Shown in pieces: positions 52,766 through 62,459 of a stretch of DNA of 64,000 nucleotides. Source of the DNA: Myxococcales bacterium (GTDB lineage: Bacteria > Myxococcota_A > Bradymonadia > UBA7976 > UBA1532); the NCBI GenBank assembly GCA_020633465.1, contig JACKDN010000005.1, positions 310,001 to 374,000 on the forward strand. Reading direction: 5' to 3'. Within the stretch, counting starts at the first letter, position 1. Each line of letters opens with the position of its first letter. Both the position numbers and the translations under genes were made by a program. The notes beneath the pieces were generated by a model. The model searched no databases and was not told where the DNA came from. It worked only from the letters and a program-made list of their open reading frames with translations.

Positions 52766-55102
52766 TCAGATGCCGTCGGTGACCGGCGCGGGCGCTCCCG
52801 CGACGGGCCGCTCGGCGCCCGGCAGCAGCCGCGGCAGCTTCCAGGGATCCTGCAGGTCGGCCGGCCCGTACAGCGTGCGGTACGCCGCGTAGCTGCGCAG
52901 CACCTTGCGGGTGTAGCCCCGCGCCTCTTCGTAGGGGATCTCTTCGACGAACTCGTCGGTCTCGAGGTGCCCCACCCGCTTCAGCCACGACTCGGGCGCG
53001 CCCGGCCCGGCGTTGTAGCCGGCGATGGCCAGCGCCAGGTTGCCGTCGAAGCGGTCGATCAGGTGCCGCAGATAGGCGGCGCCGTAGTGCACGTTGCCCC
53101 GCTTGGTCAGCACGTAGTCGAGCGACGGCTCGCGCTCCTTCAGCAGCTTGCGCGCCACCAGCTTCGCGGTCGGATACAGCACCTGCATCAGCCCGAGCGC
53201 GCGCGCCGAGCTGCGCACGCGCACCCGGAAGGCGCTCTCCTGCCGCATCACCGCCCACAGCAGCAGGGGATCGACGCCGTGCTCTTCGGCCTCGGCGTGC
53301 ACGACGCCCTCGAAGGGGGTCGGGAAGGCGGCCAGCCAGCGGTCGCGTTGGGCCGGATCCCCCGGATCGACGTCCAACGGATCGGCCGCCTTGACGATCC
53401 AGTGCGATCGCCAGGCGTCCCCGCGCTCCCGGTACAGCGCCGACAGCAGCCGAGTGCCGTCACGATCCAGCCGCCCCAGGTCGAACTGGCGGCGGATCCA
53501 GGCGCGCGCGTCGCGATCCAGCCCCACGCGGTACAGCGCGACGGCGGTGGCGTACTTCGCGGGCACCCGGCCCAGCTGCTGCGGGCGCGGCGGCACCGTC
53601 GCGCGCCCGGCGCCCAGCGCGAGGGGCCCGGGCTCGGCGCCGGCGCGGGCGAGCCACTGCCGCGCCATGACCGCGTAGTACGACAAGGGGAAGCGGCGCA
53701 TCACGAAGCGCCAGCCGGCCACCGCGTCGTCGCGCCGGCCCTGCCGCAGCGCGACGCGCGCCCGCCAATAAAGCGCGCGCTCGTAGAGGCTGCGCTTCGA
53801 GGTGTCGAGCTCGGCGGGCGCCGCGTCGATCAGCGCCGCGAGCCGCGCGTCGGCCGCGGCCAGGTTGCCGTCGAGCCAGTCGAGCCAGGCCAGCTCCCAC
53901 AGGGCGCGCCCCCGCTGGTCCGTCGCCGTCGCGGGCTGGTCGACGTAGGCCTGGAACAGCGTCCGCGCCTCGGGGTTGCGGTGCATCTTGCGGGCGAGCC
54001 GTCCGCCCTCGAAGGCGGCCTCGGCCCGAACGCTCGGCAGCGTCGCCGTGGTGGCCACCTCGGTGTAGCCGTTCAGGGCCGGGGTGTAGCGGCCCGAGGC
54101 CCGCAGCGCCCGGGTGTGCACGAGGCGCAGCCGATCGCGGATGGCCGGCACCCGCGCCTTCTCGAGGGCCGCGGCGGCCTCCTTCACGGTGCGCCGCGAC
54201 CAGCGCTTCGGGTGCCGCTCGACCGTCAGCAGCGCGTCCAGCTCGGCGGCTTCGCGCGGATGTCGGCGCTTCAGGGCGCGCTGCCAGTCGGCGCCGCGCG
54301 CCGCGCGGCCGGTGCGCGCGTCCTCGGCCGCCGCCTCGACCACCTCGGGCAGCGGCATCGGCGCCGGCCCCTTCGGGTCGGCGAGCGCGGCGACCAGCGC
54401 GTCCCGTGCGTCGTCGCGCGCGTTGCTGCGGGGCTGGCGCTGCCAGACGTCGCGCAGGGCCGCGTGGTAGCGATGCGCGTTCCCGTCCGACGCGTACTGC
54501 GCCTCGGCCCGCCACACCGCGACGCGGGCGGTGTTCCAGGCCCAGAAGGTGTGCGAGGCCACCCGTTCCAGGGCGCGCAGCGCCGCGGCGGGCGCGTCGG
54601 CGGCGCGGGCGCGCCGCGCCAGATCGATCTGCAGGTCGACGAAGTCGGGGGCCTCGGGCGGCAGCGCGGCCACCCGCCGGTCGGCCTCGGCGTCGTCACC
54701 GCGGGCGCGCGCGAGCTGCGCGCGGTCCACCGCCAGCTGCGGGGCCAGCGCGGGCAGCGCCGCCTCGGTCAGCGCGAAGCCGGCCTCGGCCTCGGCGAAC
54801 CAGCCCAGGGCGGCGTCGCACCGCGCGATCAGGTAGGTCAGCGCGACGCGCGCCTCGCCCTCGGCGGCCGGCAGCAGGTCGACGAAGATCGGCCGCGCTT
54901 CGGCGGCGCGACCGCGCTGAAGGTCGCGCAGCGCGCGGCGGACGCTCGGGGTGGCGGGCAGCACGGGCGCGCCGACCGCGACGCTGGGCGGCGCCGCAGC
55001 GGCGTTCGGGCGTCCGTCGCGGTGCACCGGGCCCGGTCGGCCGTGGGCGACGCCGACGCACAGCACCAGCACCGCCACCCACGCTGTCCGTCGTCGAAGC
55101 AT
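52766..55102 (-). CDS. soluble lytic murein transglycosylase-like protein
   Basis: I chose the ATG at 55102 (778 residues) because AGGA lies 8 bases upstream; ATG 55111 is the alternative. After the signal peptide (TAWVAVLVLCVGVAHG) come about 550 residues of helical repeats, the U/L-domain superhelix of Slt70. The catalytic C-domain holds LLLWAVMRQESAFRVRV with the catalytic Glu near residue 621, GLMQVLYPTAKL and ALAIAGYNAGPGAPESWL. It cleaves peptidoglycan glycan strands in the periplasm, releasing anhydromuropeptides. It shows the long family type rather than the short MltC/MltE type. Confidence 0.92.
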   Translation of the reverse strand: MLRRRTAWVAVLVLCVGVAHGRPGPVHRDGRPNAAAAPPSVAVGAPVLPATPSVRRALRDLQRGRAAEARPIFVDLLPAAEGEARVALTYLIARCDAALGWFAEAEAGFALTEAALPALAPQLAVDRAQLARARGDDAEADRRVAALPPEAPDFVDLQIDLARRARAADAPAAALRALERVASHTFWAWNTARVAVWRAEAQYASDGNAHRYHAALRDVWQRQPRSNARDDARDALVAALADPKGPAPMPLPEVVEAAAEDARTGRAARGADWQRALKRRHPREAAELDALLTVERHPKRWSRRTVKEAAAALEKARVPAIRDRLRLVHTRALRASGRYTPALNGYTEVATTATLPSVRAEAAFEGGRLARKMHRNPEARTLFQAYVDQPATATDQRGRALWELAWLDWLDGNLAAADARLAALIDAAPAELDTSKRSLYERALYWRARVALRQGRRDDAVAGWRFVMRRFPLSYYAVMARQWLARAGAEPGPLALGAGRATVPPRPQQLGRVPAKYATAVALYRVGLDRDARAWIRRQFDLGRLDRDGTRLLSALYRERGDAWRSHWIVKAADPLDVDPGDPAQRDRWLAAFPTPFEGVVHAEAEEHGVDPLLLWAVMRQESAFRVRVRSSARALGLMQVLYPTAKLVARKLLKEREPSLDYVLTKRGNVHYGAAYLRHLIDRFDGNLALAIAGYNAGPGAPESWLKRVGHLETDEFVEEIPYEEARGYTRKVLRSYAAYRTLYGPADLQDPWKLPRLLPGAERPVAGAPAPVTDGI

Positions 55103-55192
55103 GTCGGTCATCCTACCGGGACCGGGAAATCTCACCAAATCGAGCAGTTACGCGGCCAACCCGTGGACGGGCGGCGCGGCGCGCGCGCCCCG

Positions 55193-56557
55193 TCAGAACA
55201 GGCGATCCAGCGCCTGGCCCACGGTCGCGACCGGCACCAGCTCGACGCCGGTCACGCCCTCGAGCCGGCGGTGATCGTTGCGCGGCAGCACCACCCGCTC
55301 GAACCCCAGCTGCCGGGCCTCGGCGATGCGCGCCTCGACCGCCGTCACCGCCCGCACCTCGCCGCCGAGGCCCACCTCGCCGAAGAGCACCGTCTTCGGA
55401 TCGACCGCCCGGTCGATGTGGCTCGAGGCCAGCGCGGCCACCACCGCCAGGTCGACCGCGGGCTCGTCCAGCCGCAGGCCGCCGGCCACGTTCACGAAGA
55501 CGTCGGCCCCGGCCAGGTCGAGCCCGGCCTTCTTCTCGAGCACCGCCAGCAGCAGCGCCACCCGCGTCGACTCGACGCCGATCGCCGTGCGGCGCCCGGT
55601 GCCGTAGGCCGGCGGCGCCACCAGCGCCTGCACCTCGACCAGCAGCGGTCGCGTGCCCTCGAAGCTGGCGGCCACCACCGAGCCCGACGCGCCCGCGGCG
55701 CGCTCCGCGAGGAACAGCTGCGAGGGGTTCTTCACTTCCACCAGGCCGACGTCGCGCATCTCGAAGGCGCCGATCTCGTCGGTCGACCCGAAGCGGTTCT
55801 TCACCGCGCGCAGCACCCGGAACGCGTTGCCCCGGCGGCCCTCGAAGTAGAGGACCGTGTCGACCATGTGCTCGAGCACCCGGGGCCCGGCGATGGCGCC
55901 GTCCTTGGTGACGTGGCCGACCAGGAAGGTGGCCACCTCGCGCCCCTTGGCCAGCGCCATCAGTCGCGCCGTCACCGCGCGCAGCTGGCTGACGCTGCCC
56001 GGCGCCGACTGCACCTCGCTGGTGTGCAGCGTCTGCACCGAGTCGACCACCAGCACCCGCGGCTTCAGCTCGGCGACGTGCGCCTCGATGCGCTCGATCG
56101 ACGTCTCGGCCACCAGCCAGAGGGCCTCGGCCGAGGCGCCCACGCGGTCGAAGCGCATGCGCGTCTGGCGCGGCGACTCCTCGCCGGTGACGTACAGCAC
56201 CGCCGCGCCCTGGGCCGCGATGCGATCGCAGGCCTGCAGCAGCAGCGTCGACTTGCCGATGCCGGGGTCGCCGCCCACCAGCACCAGCGAGCCGGGCACG
56301 ACGCCGCCGCCCAGCACCCGATCGAGCTCGCCGATGCCGCTGCTGCCGCGCGCCACCACGGCGCCCTCGACCTCGCGCAGCTTCTGCGGCTTGCTGGCGC
56401 CCAGCGCGCCGAAGGCGGCGCGCCCGGCGCCGGCCTCGGGCGCGCCGACCTCCTCGACCACCGAGCCCCAGGTGTCGCACCCGGTGCACCGCCCCAGCCA
56501 CTTCGGGAACTGCGCCCCGCAGGCCTGACACACGAACATCGTCTTCGGCTTGGCCAT
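55193..56557 (-). CDS. radA: DNA repair protein RadA
   Basis: The ATG at 56557 gives 454 residues. The zinc finger has Cys10, Cys13, Cys24 and Cys27 (FVCQACG, CTGCD). RecA-like Walker A GGDPGIGKST is at 95-104, the KNRFGSTDEIG motif near residue 257, and the Lon-like C-terminal domain has DVFVNVAGG and GEVGLGGEVR. It promotes branch migration in homologous recombination. The lipoprotein-like and lytic transglycosylase genes nearby are unrelated in function. Confidence 0.96.
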   Translation of the reverse strand: MAKPKTMFVCQACGAQFPKWLGRCTGCDTWGSVVEEVGAPEAGAGRAAFGALGASKPQKLREVEGAVVARGSSGIGELDRVLGGGVVPGSLVLVGGDPGIGKSTLLLQACDRIAAQGAAVLYVTGEESPRQTRMRFDRVGASAEALWLVAETSIERIEAHVAELKPRVLVVDSVQTLHTSEVQSAPGSVSQLRAVTARLMALAKGREVATFLVGHVTKDGAIAGPRVLEHMVDTVLYFEGRRGNAFRVLRAVKNRFGSTDEIGAFEMRDVGLVEVKNPSQLFLAERAAGASGSVVAASFEGTRPLLVEVQALVAPPAYGTGRRTAIGVESTRVALLLAVLEKKAGLDLAGADVFVNVAGGLRLDEPAVDLAVVAALASSHIDRAVDPKTVLFGEVGLGGEVRAVTAVEARIAEARQLGFERVVLPRNDHRRLEGVTGVELVPVATVGQALDRLF

Positions 56558-56604
56558 CGCGTCTCGCTCGCACCGCGGTCGGGCGCCGCGACGCCGCGAT
56601 CCGC

Positions 56605-57282
56605 TCAGAAGGTCCGGCCGACCCCCAGGTGGCCGGCCCACAGGACGCCCGTGCGGCCCGCCGCGCCGTGCACCCGCAGGGTGGCCTCGGCGCGGACGAA
56701 CCAGGCGTCGCTGACGAAGGCGTCCAGGCCCCACCCGTGGGCCAGGCCCAGGCCGCCGGCGGCCCCGCTGGCCGCGTTGAAGTAGCCCTCGTCCCCGAGG
56801 GTGGCGCCCTCGCCCACGAGGTCGAGCGCGAAGCCGAGGGCGACGCGCCAATAGGGCCGCCACGTGCCCTCGCCGTAGACCCGCTCGAGGCTCAGCAGGT
56901 CGCCGTAGAGGAAGCGCAGCCTGCGGTCGCCCCCGGGGTTCGACAGCAGGTGCACGCGCCAGCCGAGCCGCACCACGCCCACCCGATGACCGTAGCCCAC
57001 GCCCAACACCAGCGGGCTGAAGGCCGACAGCGGCGCGCGGTCGGTGAACCACCCGGCCACGCCCCCCACGTCGATCCACAGCGACGACTCGCCGCCGGCC
57101 AGCTCGGGATACGTGGGCCCGTCGGGCGCCTCCGTCGCCCGCGCCGCGCCCGCCATCAGGGCCCACGCGACGCCCAGCTTGAGCACGAAGCGGGCCACCC
57201 CGCGCGGCCCGGAAGACCGTCGGCGGGTGTCTCGAATCTGGACGGGGGGGTGGTTCGTACGGACGAAATCTGGACGGCTCAT
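56605..57282 (-). CDS. outer-membrane-like protein coupled to the protein kinase
   Basis: The ATG at 57282 overlaps the kinase stop (ATGA); 225 residues. A downstream GTG before VARFVLKLGVAWALMAGAA would give a cleaner signal peptide, so the first 28 residues may be dispensable. The mature part has alternating strands (SLWIDVGGVAGWF, LVLGVGYGHRVGVVRLGWRVHLL) and ends VLWAGHLGVGRTF, as in small beta-barrels. Coupling to a zinc-ribbon kinase is unusual. Confidence 0.65.
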   Translation of the reverse strand: MSRPDFVRTNHPPVQIRDTRRRSSGPRGVARFVLKLGVAWALMAGAARATEAPDGPTYPELAGGESSLWIDVGGVAGWFTDRAPLSAFSPLVLGVGYGHRVGVVRLGWRVHLLSNPGGDRRLRFLYGDLLSLERVYGEGTWRPYWRVALGFALDLVGEGATLGDEGYFNAASGAAGGLGLAHGWGLDAFVSDAWFVRAEATLRVHGAAGRTGVLWAGHLGVGRTF

Positions 57283-58820
57283 CGACCCTCGAGCAGGTAC
57301 CAGGCGCCGAGGGCGATGGCCACCCCCAACAGCGCCGCGAAGGCCACCTGCCAGGCCAGGCCGCCGGACGCCTCGGCGGCCGCCTCGGGCTCGGCCGCCC
57401 CGGGCGGCGGGGGCTCGGCCAGCGCGGGCGCGGACGGCGGGACGGGCGCCGGCGTCGCCACCGGCATCGGCAGCGGGCGGAAGGACGGCTTGGGCGGCGA
57501 GGCCGCGGGCGGCGGGGCCGTGCTGCCGGCGGTGGCCGCCGCCAGCATGGCCTCTTTGAAGGCGATCACGGTCGGGTAGCGGTCGTCGGGCGCCTTGGCC
57601 AGCGCGCGCAGCAGCGCCCGCTCCACCGCCTCGGGCAGATCGGGCACGATGCCGCGCGGCGGCGGCGGCGGCGCCTGCACGTGCTTCATCAGCACCTGCG
57701 CGGCGTTCGGGTGCCGGAAGGGCACCTGCCCGGTGAGCATCTCGTAGAGCAGCACGCCCAGCGCGTAGATGTCGCTGCGCAGATCGTCCCGCGACGTGCC
57801 CGACGCCTGCTCGGGCGAGAGGTACTCGGCGGTGCCCACCACCATGCCGGTCAGCGTCAGCTTCTCGCTGCCGATGGCGCGGGCGATGCCGAAGTCGGTG
57901 ATCATCACCCGCCCGTCCGGCCGCACGATCACGTTCGACGGCTTCAGGTCGCGGTGCATGACGCCCAGCTCGTGCGCCGCCGCGATGCCGTCGCACATCT
58001 GCGCGAAGAGATCGACCGCCACCGCCAGCGGCAGCCGGCCCTCTTTGCGCAGCAGCCGATCCAGCGTGCGCCCCTCGACGAAGGGCATGACGATGAACGC
58101 CCGCCGCTCGGACTGCAGGAAGCCCAGCAGCGGCACGAGGTTGGCGTGCTCCAGCTTGGCGATCACCTTGGCCTCGTTGACGAAGCGCGCCTTCTGGCGA
58201 GGCTGGTCGATCAGCTTGGGCAGCAGCATCTTCAGCGCCACCTGCTGCCCGGTGACCTCGTGGGTCGCCCGGTAGACCCGCCCCATGCCGCCGCGGCCGA
58301 TCTCGGCCTCGATGACGTACCCCTCGACCGTCTCGCCCGCCGACGGCATGCCCGCGTCGCGCAGGGGCAGCGTCGGCTCGTTCGAGGGATCCGGGCGCAC
58401 GCGCGCGGCCTCACCCTGATCCGCCGGCGCCTCGGCCTGCGCCGCCGCGAGGCCCATCATGCGGGCGCCCTCGCCGCCGTCGGGCAGGGGGCGCGTCGGC
58501 GCCGGGCGCTTCTCTTCGGCGGTGTCGGGCGCCTCGCCCATCGCGGGCGTGGCGGCCAGCGCCGCCTCGGCCAGCCCGGCGGGCAGGCCCTCCTCGGGCA
58601 CCGTGGCCGTGTCGAGCTGCGGCGCCCGGGGTCCGCGGGGGCCGCTCATCAGCGTGGCGTGGCTGTCGCTGGTGCCCGGTCGGCTGGCCGCGATGGCGCG
58701 CAGGCGCTCGACCGCCGCGGCCTCGGCGGCCAGGCGGCTGGCGGGCAGGCGGACGCCGCACGTGGGGCAGTGCCGGGCGTGTCCGGGCACATCGGCCTTG
58801 CATCGGGGGCAGCTGGGCAT
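57279..58820 (-). CDS. zinc-ribbon Ser/Thr protein kinase
   Basis: The ATG at 58820 gives 513 residues. The first 25 residues form a zinc ribbon (CPRCKAD, CPTCGV). After a 130-residue Pro/Ala-rich linker, a Hanks-type kinase starts at IGRGGMGRVYRA. It has the ATP Lys in VALKML (near 199), HRDLKPSN (near 289), DFG in ITDFGIARA and YLSPEQ for APE. The C-terminus has a Pro-rich linker and one membrane helix (WQVAFAALLGVAIALGAWYLL), so the kinase faces the cytoplasm. Such kinases are abundant in Myxococcota. Targets are unknown; the neighbouring barrel-like protein is a candidate. Confidence 0.93.
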   Translation of the reverse strand: MPSCPRCKADVPGHARHCPTCGVRLPASRLAAEAAAVERLRAIAASRPGTSDSHATLMSGPRGPRAPQLDTATVPEEGLPAGLAEAALAATPAMGEAPDTAEEKRPAPTRPLPDGGEGARMMGLAAAQAEAPADQGEAARVRPDPSNEPTLPLRDAGMPSAGETVEGYVIEAEIGRGGMGRVYRATHEVTGQQVALKMLLPKLIDQPRQKARFVNEAKVIAKLEHANLVPLLGFLQSERRAFIVMPFVEGRTLDRLLRKEGRLPLAVAVDLFAQMCDGIAAAHELGVMHRDLKPSNVIVRPDGRVMITDFGIARAIGSEKLTLTGMVVGTAEYLSPEQASGTSRDDLRSDIYALGVLLYEMLTGQVPFRHPNAAQVLMKHVQAPPPPPRGIVPDLPEAVERALLRALAKAPDDRYPTVIAFKEAMLAAATAGSTAPPPAASPPKPSFRPLPMPVATPAPVPPSAPALAEPPPPGAAEPEAAAEASGGLAWQVAFAALLGVAIALGAWYLLEGR

Positions 58821-58907
58821 CGAGCATCTTTCCGCGCGCCGGCCGTTTTTTGTACCACCGGGGCGCCCCATCGAGAACCTTCCGGCCGCCGCGGCCTCCC
58901 AGGATGC

Positions 58908-61900
58908 ATGCTCGCCCTCCGCCTCGCCCCCGTCCTCGTCGCGCTCGGCCTCGCCGCGGCCCAGGCCCGCCCGACCGATCACGCGCGCGCGGAGGCCGAT
59001 CGGCTGATCGCGCAGGCCGCGGCCCGCGGCGCCGAGGCCGGCGGCGCGGTCGATCTGATGCGGCTGGCCGAGCTCGATCCCTGGGCGCCCGCGGGCGCGA
59101 TCCCCCGCGCGCTGCGCGACGCCGCCGACGATCCGAAGCGGGCGCCGCTGGTGCGGGCCGTCGCCTGGTGGCTGCTGCGCGACCTGGCCCGCGAGCGGCT
59201 GGACGTCGCCACCGCCGACGCGGCGCGGGCCGCGCTCGGGCTGCTGGGGGGCTTCGTCTGGCGCGTCGGGGCGGCGCCGCATCCGACCGCGCCGCTGGCC
59301 GAGGGCGAAGGCTGGCGCCCCTTCCCCGACGCCCTCGGCGGCGGCGAGCTGTGGCTCGACGCGGTCGTCCGCCCCGAGCGCGACGCCGTCGCCACGCTGG
59401 CCACGCGGCTCGACAGCCCCAGCGGCGGGCCGGCGGTGCTGCGCCTGGGCTACGACGACGCCGTCACCGTCTGGCTCAACGGCGACGAGGTGTACGTCGC
59501 GCCCGCCGACCACCCGGCGTGGCTGGACCAGGCGGCCATCCCGGTCGTCCTGCGGGCCGGCGCCAACCGCCTTGTCGTCGAGGTGCGTCAGCGCACGGGT
59601 GCCTGGCGCCTGATCGCGCGCGTCACCGACGCCGCCGGCGCGCCCCTGCCGATCACCGGGCACCCCGATCCCTGGGGGCCGCCGCCCGAGCCCGCCCCGG
59701 GTGAGCCCCCCGCCGCCGTCGCGCACCTGTGGCGCGATCTCGCCGCCGCCGCCGACACCGAGCCGCCCGACGCGCAGGGCCTGCGCGATCTGGCCGACTA
59801 CGCCCGGGTGACCGGCCTGCCCGATCGCGATCAGTCCACGCCGCGCGTCGCCATCGAGGGCGCCTGGATCACCGATCCCGGCCCCCGCACGCTGCTGGCC
59901 TGGCTGCGCCTGCTGCCCGAGGACGAGGGCGCGCCGGTGCGCGCGGCCCACCCGCCCACGCGGCCGGTGAACCAGGCCGACGTCTTCGCCGACCTGCACC
60001 TGGCCCTGCGCGCCGGCTGGGCCCACTACTACGCCCGCCGGCATCGCGAGACGCGGCGCACGGTCGAGACGCTGCTCGGGCGGGATCCCGGGTTCCTGCC
60101 CGCCTGGCGTCTGGCCGCGGTGCTGCGGGAAGATCTGAACCTGCCCCACAGCGCCGTGGCCCTGCTCGACCGGGCGGTGGCCGACTGGCCCGACCGCACC
60201 GGGCTGCGCCGCGCCCGCCTGGCCGCGCTGCAGTCGGCGGGGCGCGTGATCGAGGCGCTGGCCACGCTGCGCACCTTCGTGGACGAGGGCGTGGCCGACG
60301 CCGGCGATCGCGTGCACCTGGCCGATCTGCTCGCCACGCGGGGCGACCACGGCGAGGCGCTGGCGCTGCTCGACGGCGTGACGGCGGCCCGGCCCGAGCT
60401 GCGCGCGGCGGCGCTCGAGGCCGCCGAGCTGCTGCGGCTGGCCGGCGAGCCCGAGGCGGCCCTCGAGCGCCTCGAGGTGCTGGCCGCCCAGACCCCCGGC
60501 GACGCCGCCACCGCCGAACGGCGCGTCGAGGTGCTGCGCGCGCTGGGTCGCGACGGCGACGCGGTGGACGTCGTCGACGCGGCGCTGGCCGTGCAGGCGG
60601 GCGATCCGGCCCTGCGCGCGCTGCGCGACTCCCTGGCCGAAACGGCCGAGCCGCCGCCCCTGCTGGGCCCCCCGCTGGCCGAGCTGGTGCGCACGCCGCT
60701 CGCGCCCGGGGCGCCCGCCCAGGTGCTGTACCACCACGCCCGCACCGAGGTGGACGCGCGCGGGCGGGCCGTGCGCCGCGTGCGCCGCGTGCTGCGCCTG
60801 CTGAGCGACGAGGGCGCGCGCCGCTACGGCCAGATGGAGATCGCCTACGTGCCCGGCGAGCAGCAGCTGCGGATCGAGGTCGCGCGGCGGGTGCGTCCGG
60901 GCGCGCCCGATCAGCGCCCGGCGCGCAGCGACCGCGACCTGTCCGATCCCGACTACCGCCTCTACTACGACCTGCGCGCCGAGGTGCTGACCTTCGCGCG
61001 CCCCCAGCCCGGGGACGTGATCGAGGTCGCCTGGACCCTGGCCGACGCCGACCACCACGCGGCGTTCCCCGACTACTTCGGCGAGCTGGCGTACCTGCAG
61101 GAGGCCATCCCGCGCGCGCGCACGCTGATCGAGGTGGCCGGCCCCGCCGCCGAGGGGCTGCACGTGGGGGTCGTGGCCCCGGGCCTGGACGTCCGCCGCA
61201 GCCCGGGGCGGGTCGAGGCCGTCGACGTGCCGGCCTCGCCCGTCGAGCCGGACATGCCCGGCCCGTCGTCGGTGCGGGCCTACGTGCACCTGAGCACGGC
61301 CGACGGCTGGGCCGAGATCGACCGCCGCTACCGGGCGCTGCTGGACGGCCGCGATCGGCCCACCGAGGCGCTGGCCGAGCAGGCGCGCGCCTGGGCCGGT
61401 GACGCGACCGAGCCCGCCGAGGTGGTGCGCCGCCTGTACGCGGCGGTCGCCGATCGCACCCGCTACGTGGCCCTCGAGTTCGGCGTGCGCAGCTACAAAC
61501 CCGAGCACCCCGCGGTGACGCTGGCCCGCGGCTACGGCGACTGCAAGGACAAGGCGACCCTGCTGGTGGCGCTGCTGCGCGCGGTCGGCGTCGAGGCGCA
61601 CCTGACGCTGGTGCGCACCCGCAACGCGGGCGACATCGCGCCGCTGCCGGCCAGCTTCGCGCTGTTCGACCACGCCATCGTCTACGTGCCCGCGCTGGAC
61701 CGGTTCGTCGATCCCACGGTCGACCGCAACGATCCCGACACGCTGCCGCCCTCGGATCAGGGCGCGCAGGCGCTGGTCGTCGGCGTGGACACCGCCCTGC
61801 GCACGCTGCCCGTGCAGCCCGCCGACACCCACCTGCTCGCTTGGGATCTGCAGGTCGCGCCGACCGAGACGGGCGATCTGGTGGGCACGCTGCGCCTCAC

Positions 61901-62459
61901 GACGCGGGGCCAGCCCGCGTCGGTCGTGCGTCGGCAGCTCGAGGCGGGCGGCACGCGCCGCGAGCGCGCGGAGCAGATCGTCGCGCGCCGCTTCCCCGGC
62001 GTGTCGCTGGCGGACGTCGAGGTCACCGGCGCCAGCCCGGCCTTCGATCCGGTCGAGGTCACCGCGCGGGTGCGGCTGCCGGCGCCGGGGGGCGGCGGCG
62101 GCCTCGACCTGCCGCTGACCGGCGCGCCCTGGCGGCTGGTGTCGCGCTTCGCCGACGCCGCCGATCGTCGGGCCCCGCTGGCGCTGGCCTTCACCCGCCA
62201 CGAGCGGCTGCGGCTCGCCATCACGGACGTGACGCCCGCCGAGGCCCTGCCGCCGCCGGTCGACCTGGACAGCGCCTTCGGCCGCCTGAGCGCCCGCGCG
62301 TCGGCGAGCTCGGCCGGCGTCGAGATCGTGGTCGATCACACGATCACCGCGCTGACCGTGCCGGCCGCCGACTACGGCGCGTTCCGCGCGTGGCTGGCCC
62401 GCGCCGACGCCGCCCTGGACCGCCGGCTGCGCCTGCGCACCGATCGGGGCGTGCGATGA
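58908..62459 (+). CDS. DUF3857 and transglutaminase-like protein with TPR region
   Basis: The ATG at 58908 gives 1183 residues with signal peptide MLALRLAPVLVALGLAAAQA. The order is an N-terminal helical region, a beta-sandwich-like segment (AVTVWLNGDEVYV, GANRLVVEVRQ), TPR repeats near residues 340-560, a DUF3857 domain (from about 590), then a transglutaminase core with GYGDCKDKATLLVALLRAV (Cys near 878), FDHAIVYVPALD (His near 922) and RFVDPTVD (Asp near 935). The triad is complete, so it may be a peptidase or transglutaminase in the periplasm. The stop overlaps the following lipoprotein gene (ATGA). Confidence 0.88.
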   Translation: MLALRLAPVLVALGLAAAQARPTDHARAEADRLIAQAAARGAEAGGAVDLMRLAELDPWAPAGAIPRALRDAADDPKRAPLVRAVAWWLLRDLARERLDVATADAARAALGLLGGFVWRVGAAPHPTAPLAEGEGWRPFPDALGGGELWLDAVVRPERDAVATLATRLDSPSGGPAVLRLGYDDAVTVWLNGDEVYVAPADHPAWLDQAAIPVVLRAGANRLVVEVRQRTGAWRLIARVTDAAGAPLPITGHPDPWGPPPEPAPGEPPAAVAHLWRDLAAAADTEPPDAQGLRDLADYARVTGLPDRDQSTPRVAIEGAWITDPGPRTLLAWLRLLPEDEGAPVRAAHPPTRPVNQADVFADLHLALRAGWAHYYARRHRETRRTVETLLGRDPGFLPAWRLAAVLREDLNLPHSAVALLDRAVADWPDRTGLRRARLAALQSAGRVIEALATLRTFVDEGVADAGDRVHLADLLATRGDHGEALALLDGVTAARPELRAAALEAAELLRLAGEPEAALERLEVLAAQTPGDAATAERRVEVLRALGRDGDAVDVVDAALAVQAGDPALRALRDSLAETAEPPPLLGPPLAELVRTPLAPGAPAQVLYHHARTEVDARGRAVRRVRRVLRLLSDEGARRYGQMEIAYVPGEQQLRIEVARRVRPGAPDQRPARSDRDLSDPDYRLYYDLRAEVLTFARPQPGDVIEVAWTLADADHHAAFPDYFGELAYLQEAIPRARTLIEVAGPAAEGLHVGVVAPGLDVRRSPGRVEAVDVPASPVEPDMPGPSSVRAYVHLSTADGWAEIDRRYRALLDGRDRPTEALAEQARAWAGDATEPAEVVRRLYAAVADRTRYVALEFGVRSYKPEHPAVTLARGYGDCKDKATLLVALLRAVGVEAHLTLVRTRNAGDIAPLPASFALFDHAIVYVPALDRFVDPTVDRNDPDTLPPSDQGAQALVVGVDTALRTLPVQPADTHLLAWDLQVAPTETGDLVGTLRLTTRGQPASVVRRQLEAGGTRRERAEQIVARRFPGVSLADVEVTGASPAFDPVEVTARVRLPAPGGGGGLDLPLTGAPWRLVSRFADAADRRAPLALAFTRHERLRLAITDVTPAEALPPPVDLDSAFGRLSARASASSAGVEIVVDHTITALTVPAADYGAFRAWLARADAALDRRLRLRTDRGVR

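Noticed and set aside
58840..58860. GC-rich stretch followed by a T-run as a terminator
   Set aside because: No stable stem precedes the T-run and no plus-strand gene ends upstream; it lies between two divergent genes.
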